Shown here piece by piece: positions 61,375 to 64,000 of a stretch of DNA of 64,000 nt. The notes beneath the pieces are model-generated. The model worked only from the letters and a program-made list of their open reading frames with translations. It was not told the DNA's origin and searched no databases. The position numbers and the translations under genes are program-made. This DNA comes from Candidatus Binatia bacterium (lineage in GTDB: Bacteria; Desulfobacterota; Binatia; UBA9968; JAJDTQ01). Every line of letters begins with the position of its first letter. Position 1 is the first letter of the stretch. The DNA is taken from positions 3,818,752-3,882,751 of the forward strand of contig OX638375.1 in the NCBI GenBank assembly GCA_951813575.1, given 5' to 3'.

Positions 61375-63411
61375 ATGGATACCCGAATCCGCGGCATCGA
61401 TCCGGTGACCTTCGAGATACTGTCGCACCGGCTGCACCAGGTGACCCGTGAGATGGGAATCACTCTGGAGCGCACCGGCGGCACCGTCAACACCACCCAG
61501 CAGCGGGACTACATGGCCTCGCTCTACCGGCCGGACGGCGAGATCCTGTGCGCCGGCGCCACCCTGGGACAGCACGTGGCCTGCGCCAGCTGCGCGGTGA
61601 AGAGCATCATCAAGCGCTTCCCGCCCGACGAGATCTTCGAGGACGACGTCTTCCTTTTGAACGATCCCTACCTCGCCGCCATCCACCAGTCCGACGTCTA
61701 CGTCATCGCGCCGATTCACCACCGGGGGCGGCTGGTGGCCTGGAGCGCGACGTTCGTCCACGTGAACGACGTCGGCGCCATGTCCCCGGGGGGCGACTCG
61801 CCCGACGCCACCGAGATCTTTCACGAAGGGTTGCGGGTCCCCGGCATTAAGCTGGTGGAGCGGGGTAGATTGCGCCAGGACGTGTTCGACACCCTCACCA
61901 ACATGACCCGCCAGCCGGGCATGGTGGGTCTGGATTTCAAGTGCGAGATCGCCGCCAACAACGTGGCCAAGGCACGCCTCGCGGAGATGTACGACCACTA
62001 CGGGCCGGAGCTGCTGGAGTCCGTGGGCAACGAGATGATCCGCTACACCGAGGCAATCCTGCGCGAGAGGATCGACTCGTTCGAGGATGGCGAGTGGACC
62101 GAGGAGCTGGCGCTGGAGGCCCAGGACACCTGGCGCATGAAGGTGACGCTGCGCAAGCGCGGCGACCGGCTCGTCTTCGACTTCACCGGCACCGACCCCC
62201 AGGCCGTGACCGGCGTCAACCTGCCTTTCCACGGCACCGCCGGCTTCTGCTTTGCCGCGGTGCTGACCACGCTCGTGTACGATCTCCCCAAGAACCACGG
62301 CGTGCTGCGGCCGCTGGAGGTCATCGCCCCCGAGGGGACGCTGGTGAACGTCAAGTACCCCGGTCCGGTGTCCATGAACACCACCTCGTGCGGATTCGGC
62401 ATCGGCTTCCTGGCCAGCTCGGTGCTGATGCAGATGCTCGGCACCCACGAGCGCTGGAGGGATGAGATCGTCACCCCCAACGCCAGCCACCGGAACGGCA
62501 AGCACTCGGGGATAAGCCAGTACGGCCGCTACTGCGTGTTCAACCTCGCCCACGGCGCCATGGACGGCAACGGCGCCCGCGCCTACCGCGACGGCATCGA
62601 CTCCGGCGGCACCTACATGAGCTGTCCCAATGCCGAGTGGTTCGAGCTCAACTTTCCGGTGCTCTACCTGTTCCGCCGCCACGCCGTGGACTCCGCCGGT
62701 CCGGGCCGTTTCCGTGGCGGGCTGGCGGTGGAGACGGCCCATACGCCTCACGACGCCCCCGAGGGGAGGCTGGGCGGCGTGGCCTACGGCGTAGCCGGGC
62801 TCCGGAACTCCGGCCACGGCATGTACGGCGGCTATCCCGGCGCTCCCAGCGTCATCGTGCTCAGGGAAGGCACACGGGTCCACGAGGTGATGGGCCGGGA
62901 CCGAAGCGCCGTGGACCTCGACGAGGTGGGCGGGCGGGAACGTGTGCTGCCGTACTGCAACTTCGAGTTCAACGAGGGCGATGTCCTCTATATGCGGGTG
63001 GCCAGCGGCGGCGGCTATGGCGATCCGCTGACCCGGGAGCCCGGCCGGGTGCGGGCGGATGTGGCGGACGGCGTGGTCTCGGAGGATGCGGCCCGGGATA
63101 TCTACGGCGTGGCGTTGAAGCCCGAGACCCGCGAGGTGGACCCCGATGCCACCGATGCGCTACGGCGTCGCGTCGGACACGGCAACGGCGGCTCTGTTCA
63201 CACGAGGAGCGGGATGGACAGCCACCCGGGCACGTCCTGTCCCGGATGCGGGGCCACGGCTGCTGAATCAGGACCTCAAGCGCGGGTCTTCCCGCCCACG
63301 GAAGCCGGGCCGCTCATGGGTGACATGGAGGGGCGGTACCTGTTCGAGAAGCTCTACTGCAGCTCCTGCAAGGCTTTGATCAGGGCCGACATGGTGTCGG
63401 AAGAACGCTGA
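61375..63411 (+). CDS. hyuB: Hydantoinase B subunit with C-terminal zinc-ribbon-like tail
   Basis: A 678-residue hydantoinase B: FEILSHRLHQVTREMGITLERT, GHQ-type site as TLGQHVACASCAVKSI, FLLNDPYLAAIHQSDVYVI, VFDFTGTDPQA, MNTTSCGFGIGF and PGRFRGGLAVE. The last ~60 residues contain CPGCGA and YCSSCKALI, a CxxC...CxxC pair that could bind zinc and is not part of ordinary HyuB. It recalls the small zinc subunits of acetone/acetophenone carboxylases, so the complex may be a ketone carboxylase and not a hydantoinase; this is inferred. GGGAGG precedes the ATG. Confidence 0.92.
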   Translation: MDTRIRGIDPVTFEILSHRLHQVTREMGITLERTGGTVNTTQQRDYMASLYRPDGEILCAGATLGQHVACASCAVKSIIKRFPPDEIFEDDVFLLNDPYLAAIHQSDVYVIAPIHHRGRLVAWSATFVHVNDVGAMSPGGDSPDATEIFHEGLRVPGIKLVERGRLRQDVFDTLTNMTRQPGMVGLDFKCEIAANNVAKARLAEMYDHYGPELLESVGNEMIRYTEAILRERIDSFEDGEWTEELALEAQDTWRMKVTLRKRGDRLVFDFTGTDPQAVTGVNLPFHGTAGFCFAAVLTTLVYDLPKNHGVLRPLEVIAPEGTLVNVKYPGPVSMNTTSCGFGIGFLASSVLMQMLGTHERWRDEIVTPNASHRNGKHSGISQYGRYCVFNLAHGAMDGNGARAYRDGIDSGGTYMSCPNAEWFELNFPVLYLFRRHAVDSAGPGRFRGGLAVETAHTPHDAPEGRLGGVAYGVAGLRNSGHGMYGGYPGAPSVIVLREGTRVHEVMGRDRSAVDLDEVGGRERVLPYCNFEFNEGDVLYMRVASGGGYGDPLTREPGRVRADVADGVVSEDAARDIYGVALKPETREVDPDATDALRRRVGHGNGGSVHTRSGMDSHPGTSCPGCGATAAESGPQARVFPPTEAGPLMGDMEGRYLFEKLYCSSCKALIRADMVSEER

Positions 63412-63439
63412 CCTGCCCCGCGCCCGGCCCCGCCCCTGG

Positions 63440-63486
63440 ACCCCGGATCAAGTCCGGGGTGACGGGCCCCGGATCAAGTCCGGGGT
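63440..63486. repeat. Two tandem REP family-1 palindromes
   Basis: Arms ACCCCGGA/TCCGGGGT around TCAAG at 63440-63460, and GCCCCGGA/TCCGGGGT at 63466-63486, in inverse orientation to the copy at 4023. They follow the hydantoinase B stop and may act as its terminator or 3' stabiliser. Confidence 0.85.
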
Positions 63487-63513
63487 GACGGGGCCAACGT
63501 CCGGGTGACCCTC

Positions 63514-63681
63514 GCACCGTCCGCCGGACCTTGGCACCGTCCGCCGGACCTTGCACCGTCCGCCGGACCTCGCACCGTCCGCCGGACCTTGGCACCGTCC
63601 ACCGGACCTTGGCACCGTCCACCGGACCCTCGCACCGTCCACCGGACCCTCGCACCCGTCACCCCGGACTTGATCCGGGGT
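63514..63681. repeat. Minisatellite of seven 19-20-bp units ending in a REP palindrome
   Basis: Units starting GCACCGTCC begin at 63514, 63534, 63553, 63572, 63592, 63612 and 63632, with CCGCCGGACC or CCACCGGACC bodies. The eighth position (63652) turns into a REP family-1 copy with arms 63661-63668 and 63674-63681. Repetitive ORFs crossing it are artefacts. Confidence 0.9.
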
Positions 63682-63711
63682 CCAGAAGGGGTGGGGGCGG
63701 GCGGGAGCGCC

Positions 63712-64000
63712 TCAGAACCCGAACTGCGCCATGTCGACCTGGGCGCCGCTCTTGCGGCATTCCTCCTCGAACACCCGATGGATCTCGGGGTCCTGGTCCT
63801 GGTACTCGATCTGAGCGCCGCCCTTCTTGACGTCCTCGCCGGTGTCCTTGAGCTCTTCCACCTTGTACTTGAAGCCCCAGGGCTTGAGCGCCAGGTAGCG
63901 CGCCGGCTCGGCGCCGTTGTTGAAGTGCTGGTGCCACCACTGGATGGGGGGCACGAACATGCTCATGCGGCCCCAGTCCACGCGCTTTCTTTGGGCGCCT
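63712..64000 (-). CDS. Cupin-domain protein, N-terminus cut by window edge
   Basis: The last ~95 residues of a protein: RMSMFVPPIQWWHQHFNNGAEPARYLALKPWGFKY is the second cupin motif region (H...N...G/P), followed by a charged tail ending AQVDMAQFGF. The end of the gene is certain; the start lies off the right edge. It resembles cupins found beside ring-cleavage and amidohydrolase genes. It is convergent with hydantoinase B. Confidence 0.8.
   Translation of the reverse strand, partial: GAQRKRVDWGRMSMFVPPIQWWHQHFNNGAEPARYLALKPWGFKYKVEELKDTGEDVKKGGAQIEYQDQDPEIHRVFEEECRKSGAQVDMAQFGF

Overview
The window is high-GC DNA that looks like a metagenome-derived, Gram-negative, proteobacteria-like chromosome. 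It carries Tat-dependent proteins, a Bug-type periplasmic binding protein, a lipoprotein and REP-like palindromes. The gene mix (hydantoinase A/B, several ACMSD-like amidohydrolases, CoxDE/XdhC maturation genes) is what I associate with uncultured deltaproteobacterial or Tectomicrobia-type heterotrophs. The phylum is an inference. Both ends are cut inside genes: purA on the left and a cupin gene on the right.

Layout. 0-3.7 kb: a leftward one-carbon/purine operon (class V aminotransferase, serA, purA) behind what I read as a ZTP riboswitch with its own promoter and terminator. 3.7-4.1 kb: a perfect 21-bp minisatellite ending in a REP palindrome. 4.1-4.8 kb: a HAD phosphatase. 4.9-18.2 kb: a tightly packed seven-gene rightward operon with the character of a composite defence system: orphan ORC-like ATPase, mini GIY-YIG protein, type III-like Res, type III-like Mod, AAA ATPase, cytoplasmic subtilisin-like protease, and a RelE-like/UvrD helicase fusion split by a one-base frameshift. 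18.2-20.6 kb: a glutathione S-transferase and a group II PLP decarboxylase. 20.6-29.5 kb: a second, partly decayed accessory region with an IS3 relic, two PD-(D/E)XK proteins, remnants of an EcoRI-type methylase and an HNH protein, a deoxyribosyltransferase/TIR-like protein, an ABC-type ATPase next to a PIN nuclease, an esterase, and a VapBC-type pair with a clear operator.

29.5-37.8 kb: a metabolic and maturation cluster. It holds a TPR protein, CoxD-like MoxR ATPase, CoxE-like VWA protein, two XdhC-family proteins, a DUF120 (CTP-dependent riboflavin kinase-like) protein, UbiX, two PNPOx-like flavoproteins, an amidohydrolase and an anaerobic sulfatase-maturase-like radical SAM enzyme. The molybdoenzyme, the UbiD partner and the sulfatase are not in the window. 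38-46.8 kb: a Ppx/GppA phosphatase, LON-domain and TenA/CADD-like proteins, a 163-bp hairpin MITE, an amidohydrolase, a biotin-enzyme-type carboxyltransferase, CinA-C, an M20 amidohydrolase and a membrane-anchored hydrolase. 46.8-53.2 kb: a transporter gene gutted by an internal deletion, an amidase, a VOC protein, a second PIN toxin-antitoxin pair, a beta-helix lipoprotein divergent from a Bug-type binding protein, and a GNAT enzyme. 53.2-64 kb: an amidohydrolase, Fe-dependent dehydrogenase, Bcr-type exporter, multicopper oxidase, solitary Rieske protein, hydantoinase A and B, another REP-seeded minisatellite, and the end of a cupin gene.

The strongest candidates for something new are the 4.9-18.2 kb operon and the recurring pattern of about 20-bp minisatellites whose unit resembles the head of the adjoining REP palindrome.
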